Shown here: positions 32,675-44,875 of the stretch, one piece after another
Layout of the letters: each line of letters starts with the position of its first letter
Position numbering within the stretch: the stretch's first letter is position 1
NCBI GenBank assembly: GCA_012184525.1
Contig: WOFQ01000068.1
Span: forward strand, 62,001 to 126,000
Source: Xenoacremonium recifei
Taxonomy: Eukaryota > Ascomycota > Sordariomycetes > Hypocreales > Nectriaceae
Length of the DNA: 64,000 bases
Direction: 5' to 3'
Position numbers and translations under genes: made by a program
The notes under the pieces: model-generated
What the model was told of the DNA's origin: nothing
The model's database searches: none
Seen by the model: the letters and a program-made list of their open reading frames with translations, nothing else

Positions 32675-34353
32675 ATGTTTGTTTCTTTTGGAGTTGTGGG
32701 TTTGGGAGCAATAGATGATTGAGGCCCTGTCTACATTTGACGGGACAGCGATGATGCCTTTGAGGCGATGCTACGGGATATGATGATGATTTGACGGATG
32801 GATTTGCATATTGGCATATTTGTTTTATCAGCGCTCGCTTTAACCACACATTTACCATGGGTGTTTTGTAGTTTATTCGGGACAGGATGGGAGCTTGGGA
32901 TGGGTTAATCTTAGGCATTTGATATGATAGGGAGCACATTCAACAATCTCTGCACCTCAAATCACGACTACCTACCTGATTCGGAGTAAAGGGAGCGTCG
33001 TCATATACTCCACTGCCATGATAAAGAAGAGAGATGAAGTTCAGGTTCCGGCAGACCGGAATGCTGGGACGAGCACGAAGGACCACGGGCCTCTGGCGTG
33101 ATACCAGGGTTGAGAATATCGACACGATTCAACTCTTAGAAGTAGATGAAGACAGATGAGCAAAACATATTGAGAAACAGTCAGAGTCAGCTGCAGAATG
33201 TTGGTCAGATGACACACTTCGACAAAGCACACTCCCGATGTCGCAGCCCGCCGTCGAATCACGGCATCGCCCGCGCGGGATGCGGTGAGGCCCTGCCACT
33301 CGGCGATCAGCCACGCAGCCGGGATCATGCACCGTAGTCAGGGGAGAGAAGGGAGCACAAAAGAAAATAAAAGAGGCGTCTCATTGGACAGACCAGCAAC
33401 GGGACGAGACACTCATGTAGGTGGTTTCTTCCACTGGGAGTCTGGCCCAAGACTCTTCTCCTCTTCTTTTTTCTCTCTGAAGACTGTCTCGGTTATGGCT
33501 CTTCCTGTGTTTGGTGTCCTGGAGGCGCCGCCTGGGGCGTGCACGGGATGTGCGAAGATCTTGGAGGGGGAGAAGCAGCGGAAGAGTCTGGAGGGAAATG
33601 ATGAAGAAGGTGAGTGAGTTCGAGCGTCTCTTTTTGTCTCCTGTGCTTTCCCAGCTGCCATTGTGTGCAATATTACCCTGCTTCGTGCTGTTCGTGGCGT
33701 CGAAGTACCTACCCTACCTCAGGTACCTTCTTCCCCATGTTCCAAATATTCGCACATCACCGTCATTAACGCAGCACGGCCACACTTGCCACCAACCACA
33801 CCGTCAATTACTGTCCCTCGCAGCCTTGAAGTCTTCCCTCGCAGCTCAATTCCTCCAATATCCGGGGCAAGTGCCAGGTCGAGTCTCGCCTTCCTCCCAA
33901 GAAGCTACTGTTAGTGCCGGGAAACTAGCGAAAACCTCCCCCCACCGTCCGATTTCAGCTGCAGATCCCGCCATCTCCAACTTCACTTGCGCCCCAAAAC
34001 CCCAGAAAATTGTTTCTTGTCGAGTCACCGCACGCCTACCTCGATGATGCTGGCGGTGGTGCTGCAACAATTGGTCTCTCCGTAGCGGGGGTTTTACTGT
34101 TTTCATCTTTCCGTCGCTCGCTTGCCAAGCCGGTCATTGCATCATCAGCTGCATCGTGTGATTGCGCCATCCGAGGACTGCTGCGACTCTGCTGGGAGTG
34201 AGAAACACCTTCAGGGACTCTCCCACCCTGACCACACGTCGCTTTCTCTGAGTCATCCTAAACATCTTCCCTCCTGTTCGTTTTGGAACCCTCAGCCACG
34301 ATTCAAGCTGAACCACCCCGGTGCTAACATCCTCCCCTCCAGCACCCGCCACG
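32675..34353. other. Intergenic
   Basis: 3' flank of the preceding gene and promoter/leader of the Dug2 gene. Several short frames with ATG exist (for example near 33495), but none shows conservation or splice logic, so none is called. Confidence 0.55.
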
Positions 34354-37051
34354 ATGCCTTCAATCACCGCCTCGCCGACGCTGTCGCACTCCTCGCCCGT
34401 CCTTAGCCCTCTCGACGCAGTCCAAGACCCTGCCACCCGCCCCGACCTCATCCACAGCCTCTCGCATACCAGCACCGTGCTCGCCCTCGCCGTCAGCGAA
34501 GTCCACGAGGCCGTCTTTGCAGGCACCCAGGACGGCGAGATCGTCGCTTGGTCGCTCGGTACCTTCCACCAGCGCCACCGAGTACAAGCCCACAAACGCA
34601 GTGTACTGTCGCTATTTCTCTCGCCTGACGGCTCGTTGCTGTTCTCCAGCGCTGGAGATGCCATCGTCAATGTTTGGTGTCCGCGCACCTTCGTCCGTTT
34701 ATACGAGGTCTACGGCACTTACGACGTCGGCGATGTCTTCTGCTCTGCGTACAGCCCGCAGCGCGACACCTTATACCTCGGAGCCCAGAACGCGTCCATA
34801 CAATGGGTGTGCCTAGCTGATCCGGCTGCGCGAGTCGGGCCGGAGTCGCAACGTCACCCGGACCGCCGCAATCACCGCTTCTTCGACTCCAAAGCTGTGG
34901 GTGGTGGCGCGAGTACGCCCAGACGCAATGACGACCGGTGGGCTCATATACCCAAAGCGCAAACGGTTCTGGAAATGGACGCGGGGTCGGTGCGAAATTT
35001 TGCACACTATGGATACGTCTATTGCATGCTCATGGCGCGCGGGCCGACGGTCGAGGTGAACGCGGATGACGACGTGCTGATCTCGGGAGCTGGCGATGGA
35101 ACAATCAAGCTGTGGAGTTTGGGCCATGCCGACGACGATGAACAGAACGCGAGCGGCATCCAAGAGATCATGACGCTGGGCACAGATGACGCGGAATCGG
35201 TCTTGTCGTTGGCGCTCGACGGCTCGTTCCTCTACGCGGGCAAGCTGGATGGCATCGTCGAGCTCTGGGATCTTGATACAGCGCAGCGACTGCGAGTCAT
35301 CAAGGCCCATGACTGCGATGTCATGTCGGTCCAGATGGGATGGGGATATCTGTGGACGGCTGCCGCCAATGGCTGGGTGAGCGTAGGTCTTTCTCTACTC
35401 CATGGTGCTTGAGGAGATTCAACTGACTGCCTTGTAGAAATACAGCACGGCTCACTATGGTAAATACCACCACGCGTCTCCCGACAACGTCACCCAAAAG
35501 TACCAGTGCCTCAGCCGGTGGAAGGCTCACGACGGCAAGATCCTGGCATCGGCGGTGACGACGTACAAGAACGAACAGTTCTACATCACGGGCGCCAACG
35601 ACGACAATGTCTCTATCTGGTCCTTCAAGGACGGCGCATGCGCAACAAGCGAAACATCGCTGGATTCCGACAACCTACTCCTCTCAACTCTACGAGATTT
35701 TGTATCATACAAGACAGTCAGCTCACGGCCCGAATTCGCGGAGGATTGTCGTAAGGGGGCGACGTTCTTGGGTGCTCTCTTCAAGCGCCTCGGGGGATAT
35801 GTCGAGATGCTTAGCACGGAGAACCAGCACAACCCAGTCGTCTATGCGAAATTCTCAGCGAAGAAAGAAGCCGCTGAGACACGAAAACGAATACTTTTCT
35901 ACGGACATTACGATGTTGTCGCGGCGGACAGCAGGAAGGGCAAGTGGACGACGGACCCCTTCACAATGCAAGGCACCAACGGCTTTCTCTATGGCCGTGG
36001 TGTTAGTGATAACAAGGGACCCATCATTGCTGCCCTCTACGCTGTGACAGACCTCATGCAGGCCCAACAACTAGAGAACGATGTTATCTTTCTGATTGAG
36101 GGCGAGGAGGAGTTTGGCTCGCTGGGTCTGGAGGATGCTGTCCGGCGTAACAAGGAGCTGATTGGTGACGTGGATTACATCCTGCTGGCAAACAGCTACT
36201 GGCTGGACGACGAGGTGCCTTGCTTGACGTATGGCCTTCGCGGCGTCCTCCATGCCACCGTCTGCGTCGACGCACCCCGGCCGGACATGCACTCGGGTGT
36301 CGACGGCTCGTACCTGATGAACGAGCCGCTGTCGGACCTCACGCAGATCTTGGCCAAGCTCAAGGGCCCTGGGAACCGCGTGCAAATTCCAGGCTTCTAC
36401 GACGGCATTCTGCCTGTCACGGCCGAGGAGGAGGCTCGTTACGACGAGATTGCCAAGCTGCTCATCCGCGGAAAGCCCGAGTTGGGGCCTGAAGAGCGCT
36501 TAAAGCAATCCCTCATGGCGCGCTGGCGTGAGCCTAACCTGACGCTGCATCGCTTCAAGGTGTCGGGTCCAGACGGCTCCCTTGTGAGTAGCCATGCCAG
36601 CTCGCACATCAGCCTGCGACTGGTGCCGGGCCAGGAGGTCGACGAAGTGGTCGCTTCGCTCACGGCTTTCCTCGACGACGAGTTCGGCCAGTTGGAATCA
36701 CAGAACCGGCTAAATATCATCATCGACAACAAAGCTGAGCCATGGCTGGGCGACCCGACCAATGCGCTATTCCAGACTCTCGAGCGAGCGATCTTCGAGA
36801 CGTGGGAGGACTGCTTTGACACGGATGCAGCATCGAAAACAACACCTTCTCGCCCACGCAAGCCGTTGTACATCCGCGAGGGTGGCTCGATTCCAGCGAT
36901 TCGGTTCCTGGAGAAGGAGTTTGGGGCGCCAGCAGCGCATCTGCCGTGTGGACGGTCGACCGACGCGGCGCATCTGGATAACGAGCGGATGAGCTTGTTG
37001 AATCTGTTGAAGGCGAGAGAGATTTTTGGCAAGGTGTTTGGGCGGTTGTAG
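34354..37051 (+). CDS. dug2: Dug2-like WD40/M20 metallopeptidase subunit of the glutathione-degrading complex
   Basis: Model: join(34354..35376, 35438..37051), 878 residues. The 61 nt intron starts GTGAGC; a donor 6 nt later would add two residues. Residues 1-400 hold WD repeats (SHTSTVLALAVSEVHEAVFAG; AHKRSVLSLFLSPDGSLLFS; VLISGAGDGTIKLWSLGHA; KAHDGKILASAV). The rest is an M20 peptidase: LFYGHYDVVAAD with the metal-ligand His/Asp, GRGVSDNKGP, IEGEEEFGS with the Glu pair, CVDAPRPDMHSG, and GGSIPAIRFLEKEFG. This WD40-M20 fusion is specific to fungal Dug2, which with the amidotransferase Dug3 cleaves the gamma-glutamyl bond of glutathione in the cytosol, a sulfur-salvage route. Gene length matches the yeast protein. 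No frame defect is seen. Confidence 0.92.
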
Positions 37052-38355
37052 AGCGTGTGTGTGAGGAGTAACAAAAGGAGATAGCTCTGCGAGGATTTGT
37101 GATAGGAGAAGGGACGAGATACCCAGGCTAAGGCTGGTTGTAGAATAGATATGAATGAATAAAGTAACGATTATGAATGCTTGGTTGATTGGAGCTCGAC
37201 TTCCTGTGAGCTCTCATTCTAGCCTAACCAATGGAAGACGTTCATTGAGTCTTGTGCAAACCCGGATGGGACATCGAGTCAGGCCTCGAACTGCAGCTCG
37301 GCTATCTCGTTGGCCACCTCAACCAGTCATTAAACAGTCTCACTTATCCCAGAGTCGCATACTACAGGCAAAGCCAAGTGTCTTTCTGTCAGGTGAAAGG
37401 GTGCTGAGCAGTGTGGCAACCCATGGTCAGCAACAGGCTGCGGTCTCGGTGCCTTATAAGCATTCTGCCCTGCTGCACACTTCTTCGAATCCTTCTCAAG
37501 ACCGCGGATCTTCTGGAATCCCTCCGAGGATGATGGGGGCCTGGTACAGGCCTGATGAGTAATCCCCCGCGATGCTAAAGGACACGGAACAGACTCAATC
37601 GTTCAGCCACCATCTCTGATCGACCGGGTCTGGCTCTCCCGCGATTCAGCCACAGAATAACTCGCCTCTCACGTTCCCCTCGCTTCCCCTCCATCTTGAC
37701 GGATAATCTGATCGATTCGATCGCGGTCAGCCCTATGACGGCCCAGCGTCGACGAGCTTGAAGCCGGCAACCAATCTGCAATTAATCTAGCCAGGGCTGT
37801 TAGTGCCAGACTCTAAAATTAGCAAGGATGCCATCAGCAGCTCCCAGCTCCAGCGGGATGCGGGTTGGGTTGCTGCTGCGCCGCGTTGCTGGGGCTGGGG
37901 GCTGAGACTGGGGAGAGGGCGATCAGGATTGAGCTATGATTGAAAAAGACAGTGGCTGAAGTTGGGAGTTTCGCTCTTTGACTGTTTTCGTTCGTTTTCT
38001 TCTCATACACTGCTGCTAGGCTGTCACTCGCTTCTGTTGATCCGATCTTCGACCATCGCTCGCCTACACTGCGGCTTTATGAACGACAGGGTGTTTTTGT
38101 GAGCGAGCGGTTTGTGCAGGGTTCTCGGCGACCTGAATTTGAGACAGCTGCGGCTGACGGCGCGGGAATCCGAGTCGCTCATCTGCGAGACCTGCATCGC
38201 AGGCTCTTGTTTTGCCATCGACGAGACGAGACGAGGGACAACAATTACGACGACGACGGCGATACGACGAACGGGGATACCTCACGACAAGACGAACGAG
38301 ACGCTGCAGATAAGCAAGACGCTGCGGTGAAAGACCGTTAGCCACACAGCTCGCC
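37052..38355. other. Intergenic / leader
   Basis: 3' flank of Dug2 and 5' region of the surface protein. It includes a short CGAGA-type repeat near 38220-38235. The ATG at 38078 and others upstream make short frames without support. Confidence 0.5.
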
Positions 38356-39216
38356 ATGGCGTCGAGATGGCTTCTCCCACTCCTCCTCGCTCTCCCCTCC
38401 CACGCCGAAGTATCCAACGACTTCTCCTTCTACCCCAGCGGCTCGCAATCATGCCTCGACCAATCTGCCGACGCCGCAAACTGCACCACGGCCGCGACCA
38501 TCGCCGCGCTCAACACCTGCTTGTGTGGCAACAACAACGACTTCGTCATCAACTCGGCCAAGTGCCTGGGCAAGAAGGACGCGAGCGACGTGGACGATGT
38601 GTACAGAATTATGTACAAGGCATGCAATACGAGTGGCACGCCCTTGAGCGTCACGGAAAGCGAGTTCAAGAGTGCGGCGAGCGAGGGGGCAACGGCGTCG
38701 GCGACTACCAGCGCGGCGAGCAGTACGGCGACGAACGATAACGACAGCGATGATAAGAAGAGCAGCGGGCTTTCAAGCGGTGTAATAATTGGGATTGGTG
38801 TTGGAGCTGCGGCGGTTGGTGCAGCAGCCGTAGCAGGAGTCGTGTACTTCATCCTACGGCGGCGCAAGCGCAGCGGCGAAGAATCCCATCCAATGCTAGG
38901 CGGCGCGTCACCATACACAGGCGGACCAACGACATTCCCACCTGTCGAGCCACAGCCGCCGTTTGAGCCGGAGGGCAAGCCGCCAGCATGGAGTCCGGAT
39001 CCCGCAGCAGCGAAGCGGCAGAGCGGATGGGATGAATATGCGACTGCAGATACTATTGTGCCAGGCGTGGCGGAGTTGCCGCCTGAAGAGCCGGGGCCAG
39101 TGTATGAGATGGACGGCGGAACGACGGTGATGACAGGAGCAGGAGGGTTGGGAGTCGCGGAAATGGACGGGGAGCAATATCGAGGGCAGCATTCGCATCA
39201 GGCTTGGGGGCGATAG
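38356..39216 (+). CDS. Single-pass cell-surface protein with Cys-rich ectodomain
   Basis: Single exon, 286 residues. A signal peptide (MASRWLLPLLLALPSHA) is followed by a Cys-containing domain of about 90 residues with C at CLDQ, NCTT, CLCGN, KCLGK and ACNTS, the six-cysteine style of small fungal extracellular domains. Next is a Ser/Thr/Ala-rich stalk, one transmembrane helix (VIIGIGVGAAAVGAAAVAGVVYFIL) then RRRKR, and a Pro-rich cytoplasmic tail. The layout resembles WSC/Mid2-like wall-stress sensors, although the cysteine domain is not a WSC domain. A plasma-membrane sensor or wall-anchored receptor role is inferred from topology only. The start has a good context (CGCCATGG). Confidence 0.82.
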   Translation: MASRWLLPLLLALPSHAEVSNDFSFYPSGSQSCLDQSADAANCTTAATIAALNTCLCGNNNDFVINSAKCLGKKDASDVDDVYRIMYKACNTSGTPLSVTESEFKSAASEGATASATTSAASSTATNDNDSDDKKSSGLSSGVIIGIGVGAAAVGAAAVAGVVYFILRRRKRSGEESHPMLGGASPYTGGPTTFPPVEPQPPFEPEGKPPAWSPDPAAAKRQSGWDEYATADTIVPGVAELPPEEPGPVYEMDGGTTVMTGAGGLGVAEMDGEQYRGQHSHQAWGR

Positions 39217-39715
39217 TATCGGAGGGCAATGGAGTTGATGTCTAATGGAGTTTGGGTATTGGGAATATCCGGGCTAGTTATCAAGTAATGTATTCATGAT
39301 GATACTCGAGTGGGCGATTGTATCTTGTTTCATGTGATAGAGACAGGTGTCAACGCTGTCTTCAATTACATATAACCAGCCCATTGGGTTGTATCGACCT
39401 CAACTCAAATCATCCTACCATGTAACGGTAACTAAATCTGTAACATGAGAGCTTCCCTTGTGGAATGGCGTCTTTGCAATTGATCGACAAAGGAAGCTCT
39501 TTGGACGAGTCCATTGCAGCTGCTGCAACGCAAAACGTGCCGAGGCTTGCTAGATTGTTCTGCGGGGGAGGAGAGACTTTAGCCTGTCAAAAGGGTTGCA
39601 ACAGCTGGGGTGAAGCTTGACCACTGATTGCTTCTGCGGCGCGCTCACTTTCTTTCTGCACAATTCATCAACACCTACACTCCTTAGAATCCCTCTGCAA
39701 GTTCCAGGCGTTACA
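39217..39715. other. Intergenic
   Basis: 3' flank of the surface protein and a short promoter for the reductase gene; no further feature seen. Confidence 0.6.
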
Positions 39716-40775
39716 ATGACCGAGAAGAAGACATTTGTTCTCATCACCGGGTATGTCTCCCTCACCAACGCCCGCAATTGACTAGACACTCAACTAATCT
39801 CGCTCGTCTAGCTGCTCTCCCGGGGGCATCGGCCACGCCCTGGCCCTCGAGTTTCAGCGCCGCGGTAAGGACATAAATAGCAATTGAAGTTGTCGCCTGC
39901 TGACGCTCGCAATCAGGCTGCCATGTCATCGCCACCGCGCGCCGCACCGAGATCATCGCCCAGCTGGAGGAGCAGGGCATGAGCGTCGTGGCTCTCGACG
40001 TGACGGACCCTAAGAGCATCGCCCAGGCCAAGGACGAAGTTGCTGAGATCACGGGCGGTCGCCTCGACGTTCTGGTCAACAATGCGTGAGTTGCGCTTCT
40101 CAGCCTGGCCTCAACAGTCCCATTAACCATAGCATCCTCAGTGGCCGCACACACACTATCCCAGCCCTCGACATGGACCTCGACGACGTCCGCGCCACGT
40201 ACGAGGTCAACGTCTTCGGCCCCATGTCAATGTGCCAGGCCTTTGCGCCGCAGCTGATCGCCGCGCGAGGGCTCATCCTCAACATCTCCAGCACCTCCAG
40301 CGTCGTGCCCTACCTCTTCGGCGCTCTGTACTCGTCTACCAAGGGTGCCATCAACACGTACTCGCGTGCGCTGCGCATGGAGCTGCGGCCTTTTGGCGTG
40401 CGCGTGATGGTCGCCATGACGGGCACGGTGCGGAGCAACATTGCGAGTCACTTTGATCGCGTGCTGCCGGCGAACTCGCTGTATCAGCCCGTCAATGATG
40501 TCTTTGAGAGGAGACTTAAGTTTAGCCAGACTACGGGGACGATGCCCACGGAGGTGTATGCGCGGAAGGTCGTTAACCAGGCTCTGAAGGGGGAGGGCTG
40601 GTTTGGCGGATTGCTGGGAGGCTCGCCGGACTGGTACTGGGCGGGCGGCATGGCGAATCTGGTCTGGCTCACAACGTGCATGCCACGATGGATGAGCGAG
40701 TGGTCTGTTGCTGTGTTCTTCAAGATTGGGCGGATGAGCCAGAGACTCCAGGCTACGCGGGCGAAGAAGGATTAG
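39716..40775 (+). CDS. Short-chain dehydrogenase, Ayr1-like 1-acyl-DHAP reductase
   Basis: Model: join(39716..39750, 39812..39864, 39917..40085, 40133..40775), 299 residues. Introns are 61, 52 and 47 nt in phases 2, 1 and 2. The NADPH-binding Rossmann motif is LITGCSPGGIGHALALEF, typical of the Ayr1 group. The catalytic set is visible: NISSTSS (Ser), YSSTKGA (Tyr-x3-Lys) and LDVLVNNA. A hydrophobic C-terminal section (WYWAGGMANLVWLTTCMPRW) may tie it to the ER or lipid droplet. Yeast Ayr1 reduces 1-acyl-dihydroxyacetone phosphate to 1-acylglycerol-3-phosphate; the same reaction is inferred here. Related fungal SDRs act in secondary metabolism, but no such cluster is near. Confidence 0.88.
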
Positions 40776-41194
40776 ATGAAAAGGATAGGACCTGATGAGT
40801 AGAGGCATTAATACGAGGCATCTTGTACCTTTGTAAGTCCTTGATGGGTCATTTTCTGTCAGATCTGGTGGTCATCTGATCCACAGATCAAATCCTTCGG
40901 CGGCTGTGACTTTGTGTTGGTTCGTTGCTCGAATCGTCAGATCACACTGGGGAAACCGGGGAACAGTCCGAGGACCCGGATGGTGTGAGGGTCGGCGACT
41001 GCGTCAACGACAGTACCTTATTTGATATTTCTGGTTTATTTTAGGAAACGTCTCTCTATCCGCCTGTGTACATGCTCTTTATGTTGATAATAGCTGTCGA
41101 AGGCTCGATCGTGTCCCTGTGCGCATACAGACGTGGGATTCCACCCTTCCAAGTCCCCAATGTAGGAGGCCGCGAGAAAGATAGCACAGTCCAA
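40776..41194. other. Intergenic
   Basis: Convergent 3' flanks of the reductase and the small secreted-protein gene; nothing else recognised. Confidence 0.6.
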
Positions 41195-41696
41195 TTACTG
41201 GCCAGCAGTCCAGACCATCACGAGCATTGACGCCAAAAGACCGCCGATAGATGGAATATGTCGTATAGAAGCGTTAGGAGCAGCTGTATCGTCATTCGTC
41301 ACAGCGCTCGTACTCGCGACCTTTGGGCCGTCGCAATGCCACTTCCTTTCATCAGCAAGCATTGAACACGTGCAGGAAAACAGTGTCATACATGATTTCC
41401 GTGTGGCTGGCAACCGGCAGATTCCGTCGGCGACGGGTCAGGAGAGGTTATGCTCCCCTCAATCGAGTGATCGAAACTCGTTAGGGTAAGGATGTCGAAG
41501 TCGGAGGTCAGACGGGGAGTATCACAGTGCCTGGGATTTTAGAGCTTGTTGATGGGATACAAGGAAATCTTTCGTACCAGTGGTCGCCGTGCGAATGGCA
41601 GCCGACGCTGGCAGTGGGAGAGGGAGCGAGGGAGGTGGAGGACTCTTGTTGGGCGTATGCATAGCCCTGGAGGAGGGCGAGGAGCCAGACTCGCAT
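41195..41696 (-). CDS. Small secreted protein with two CxxHGxHWHC motifs
   Basis: Model: complement of 41195..41341, 41392..41530 and 41578..41696, 134 residues. Introns are 47 nt (phase 2) and 50 nt (phase 0). A short signal peptide (MRVWLLALLQGYAYA) is followed by a Ser/Thr/Pro stretch. Two motifs are each rebuilt across a splice junction: GCHSHGDHW joined to HC, and GCQPHGNH joined to WHC. Getting the same C-x2-H-G-x-H-W-H-C pattern twice from independent junctions strongly supports the model. The end, IGGLLASMLVMVWTAGQ, looks like a GPI-attachment signal. Cys/His density suggests binding of zinc or copper at the cell surface. I recall similar CxxHGxHW motifs in ascomycete secreted proteins, but cannot check this. 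Function is unknown. Confidence 0.7.
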
Positions 41697-42024
41697 GTTG
41701 CGTGTGAAGAGAACCGAGGTTCGACTTTAAGCGCAGGTGAGAACATGCTGTTTATGGAGAAAAGTCTCAGCACTTTATCTCCCACTTCAAATATTATACT
41801 CACAGTCATCAAGGTTCTCTGAGCACCGGTGTTTAAAATTTCCGGTCGCTTGTCAACCTCCCGCTTGATATCAGAGGGAGCATGATACCGGCGACTTTTC
41901 TACCACTCTGGTTCCTAGGGTGATGTATCGTCGGGTTCTCTTTTACTGCCTGCATACTATTCTTCGCCTCTCGCATCTCTATTAAAGGAGAGGTTGTAGA
42001 GATGGACTTCAACTCCAGCGCATA
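41697..42024. other. Short intergenic region
   Basis: Promoter of the secreted-protein gene and 3' end of the MFS exporter gene, both minus strand; no further feature seen. Confidence 0.6.
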
Positions 42025-44206
42025 CTAGAGGCGTTGCTCCTTCAATATCACTGACGCAATGAAGCTCACGCCAACAACTCCGAGACATGTGAAAAATGCA
42101 TCTCGAAAGCCTGAAATATAGGCCCCAACAACTAATTCGTGGACCTTGCCAACTAGATGCTGCACATACGACATGTCGGATAATGCCTTTCTCATGATCT
42201 GTAACTAGAGTGAGCCTGTGTGCTATGCGCATGCATGTCCGGGTATGTAGATCGTCGATCACATGGAAGGACTTACATCATCGCCGCTCGGAACTCCTCC
42301 AACAATCAAGACTTGATGAAGCGTTGAACGGAGACGTGCTTGAAATACCGCACTTACGAGAGAAAGCCCTGCCACACAGCCAATACTTCCACTGAGGTAC
42401 AATCCTGAACCTGCAATAGCGACATCTTCATCGCTTGTTCCTGCGGCCAGAGCAACGAAGGCGGTAGAATGGGCAACTCCGGTTGCAAAGCCACCAGGGA
42501 GGACAAAGATTGCTTGCCAGACAGGGTTATGACCGTTCCAGAAAACGATGAGCAATGTGAAGCACAGACACGCCGATATGGACGCTGCAATCGTCAGGAC
42601 CTTATAACGGCCGTGCCACTTGATCAACAGGCCCGCAAGGAGACCTCCAACTGTGTTACCAGCAATTGAAGGAATCATGTATGCACCAGCTTCTGCGAGT
42701 GTAGCATTCTTCGTGACCTGGAAATAGAGGGGAATGAAGAACATGAGCTGGGTTGCACGTCAGCGCCCATCACACAAGTATAGCAACCCTGGGATCAACT
42801 GAACCTACCCCAGTCTGAGAGGCATTCTGTAGCATAAGAATGGCATATGGAGTCACCACATTGGGGTTTGAGAGGAGATGAAGGGGGAATATAGGTTCTT
42901 TGGCCCACGACCTCTCTGCAATAGTGAAGAGAATCGCACTTGTTAGGCCAAGCCCCCAAAGAATCAAGATGACAGGCGATGTCCAGGCAACTTTCTCACC
43001 ACCGATGTCTAGAACAAGTAGAAAGCTGAGTACTGTCGAACTCATGAGAAACGCGCCAGCGAAGTCAACCCGTCTTAGTTTCCAAGCGATGGTTTGTGTA
43101 TCTATCTCAATATCGCCATCGCCTTTAGGAGCAAGCTTGAGAGTCAAGGCAATAAGCACCATTGCGATGACCGTCAAGGGAGCCTGACCAGACAATGTCC
43201 TAGACGGCGCAAGGTTTATAAACGAAAATTCTTTGCCAGGGAATTGAAATATACATACCATCTCCAGCCAAGTGTTTGAGCCAGAATGCCACCAATAGCA
43301 CCACCGGATGATCTTCCTATTGTTTGAATGACGTTGACGTAGCTTCGATAAGATGCCACATCTCTAATGGGCACGAGATCTGAATGAAATATCATCAGGT
43401 ACTGCGGTGTGCAAAGGGTAACTATAGTGTTTGTACCTGTGATAATAATGGATACCAAACAGACCATTCCCCCTCCTCCAAGGCCCTGAATTGAACGAGC
43501 AACTATAAGTTGTGGTATAGACCGACAGAATCCACTGCATTGGCTTTTTAGTATTAGTCTCTGTGTGCCAATCTGTGCAATTACCATAGCAGACTTCCTG
43601 CAGCAAACAGGCCGTATGAAGTCTCAAGCATTGCCTTGCGTCCGAAAATGTTGCTAAGTTTTCCATACTATTTCGTGTCAGATGAGATTTTTCTTGGGTT
43701 CTCCATGGTGGACTACCAGCGGCTGGCCTATACACATAGCAAGCATGTAGCTTGAGATTAGCCAGCTGGCATTTTGCAGATCATCAAACTCGGAAGCGAT
43801 CGATCCGTATGTTGCCAGGACCAGAGTCGTGTCGGCCTGCGAGATGAAAACACCTTTTCGTCTAAATGTTAGTCCAGGTAATTTCAGTCTATATAGCTGC
43901 ACAAACCTAATAAGAGGACTGACAAGACCCCAAAGATCGGCCTTGATTGCTTGTAATCTGCAGGAGGCAGGCCTTCTGTTCCTTGTGTCGTTTGGCTCTC
44001 GAATGTATTCTACTTATCCGATTATTGCTGGATTCTAGCAGAGGAAGGCGATAGCAAGAGGAGTTCATTAATGAAGACGGATCGCAACTCACACTGTCGT
44101 GTGACACGTTGGCAATAAGCAATGGCGAGGCTTCGTTCGTCCTTAATTGCTGTACGGAATAGACAAGACCATCCGTCTTGGTGGACATCGAAGTATCGGA
44201 TCGCAT
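42025..44206 (-). CDS. DHA2-type MFS drug/basic-amino-acid transporter
   Basis: Model: complement of nine exons, 42025..42198, 42277..42747, 42809..43199, 43259..43379, 43437..43534, 43585..43667, 43717..43853, 43907..44009 and 44093..44206; 563 residues. The predicted junctions give continuous family sequence: LSVLLLGVFISQADTTLVLATYG; ISSYMLAMCIGQPLYGKLSN; IFGRKAMLETSYGLFAAGS; SIQGLGGGGMVCLVSIIIT; GGAIGGILAQTLGWRW; GLMFFIPLYFQVTKNATLAE. Fourteen helices are expected. It resembles the fungal vacuolar basic amino acid (Vba) and multidrug exporters of the DHA2 group. It could export a toxic product or move amino acids into the vacuole; neither can be decided. The start at 44206 is the first ATG; 44188 (MSTKTDG) is an alternative. 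Confidence 0.85.
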
Positions 44207-44875
44207 TTCGTCTCTGTTGTCTTAGCTTCTTGGATACACCGTCTTGGGGAGAGAAGTAAACTAATTGGCAATGGAATTTGTGACAAGCTGAGAACGTATT
44301 GCCCAGCCGTATTAACACGCGGCTCGCCGTGAACCTCGTACGAACGCGTAATCAATGAAAACGTGCCTCACCGACTATAGAACGTGGTTCTAGTCAATGC
44401 CCTCATGGCAGTTGCGGATGGCGTGCGAGCTTTAATAGCGGCGAGCAATGCCCACTTCCCCATATATTTATGCAATATGTGTCATGTTAGTATCCTGACT
44501 TTCCGGATCCTGAATCAGATCAAGCTAACCCAAAGGTAGATACTTGCTGCTATGGCAGTTTTTGTATTGCCCAATGAGATCGCGATCTTGGATATGAGGT
44601 AGGCAAATCCGGCTCTCATGAGGTGCTACGAAAGCGGTATGATGACATTGAGAATTACGATTCTGGATTGCTACGTGAGTCATGTTAGTTCCCGTAGACT
44701 CGATAATTCGTAAAGGCTTGTTCCTAATGCGATGATTTTCCAGTTAGATTGATTGCGCAAACCGACAGCCATGGAGTGAGAATGAACATTTCATAGGTTG
44801 CTATATAACTACGGACCTGTAGAAGCATTAATTGTGCATGTAATACTCCTGATGACAGCTTATAGCCCTCTGAAT
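44207..44875. promoter_or_regulatory. Divergent intergenic region
   Basis: About 670 bp shared by the DHA2-type transporter (minus) and the Dal5-type permease (plus). It is AT-rich without an obvious shared motif; the CGG-N-CCG element is absent. Confidence 0.5.

Noticed and set aside
34836..34842. CGGGCCG in the Dug2 gene, matching the core of the recurring element
   Set aside because: It is inside coding sequence with GC-rich codons; a chance match is expected there, so it was not counted as a regulatory site.
36439..37074. 211-residue frame antisense to Dug2
   Set aside because: Shadow of the M20 peptidase exon; no independent support.
40227..40808. 193-residue frame antisense to the Ayr1-like gene
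   Set aside because: It is the shadow of the reductase coding strand, rich in Arg/His/Pro; the sense gene is well supported.
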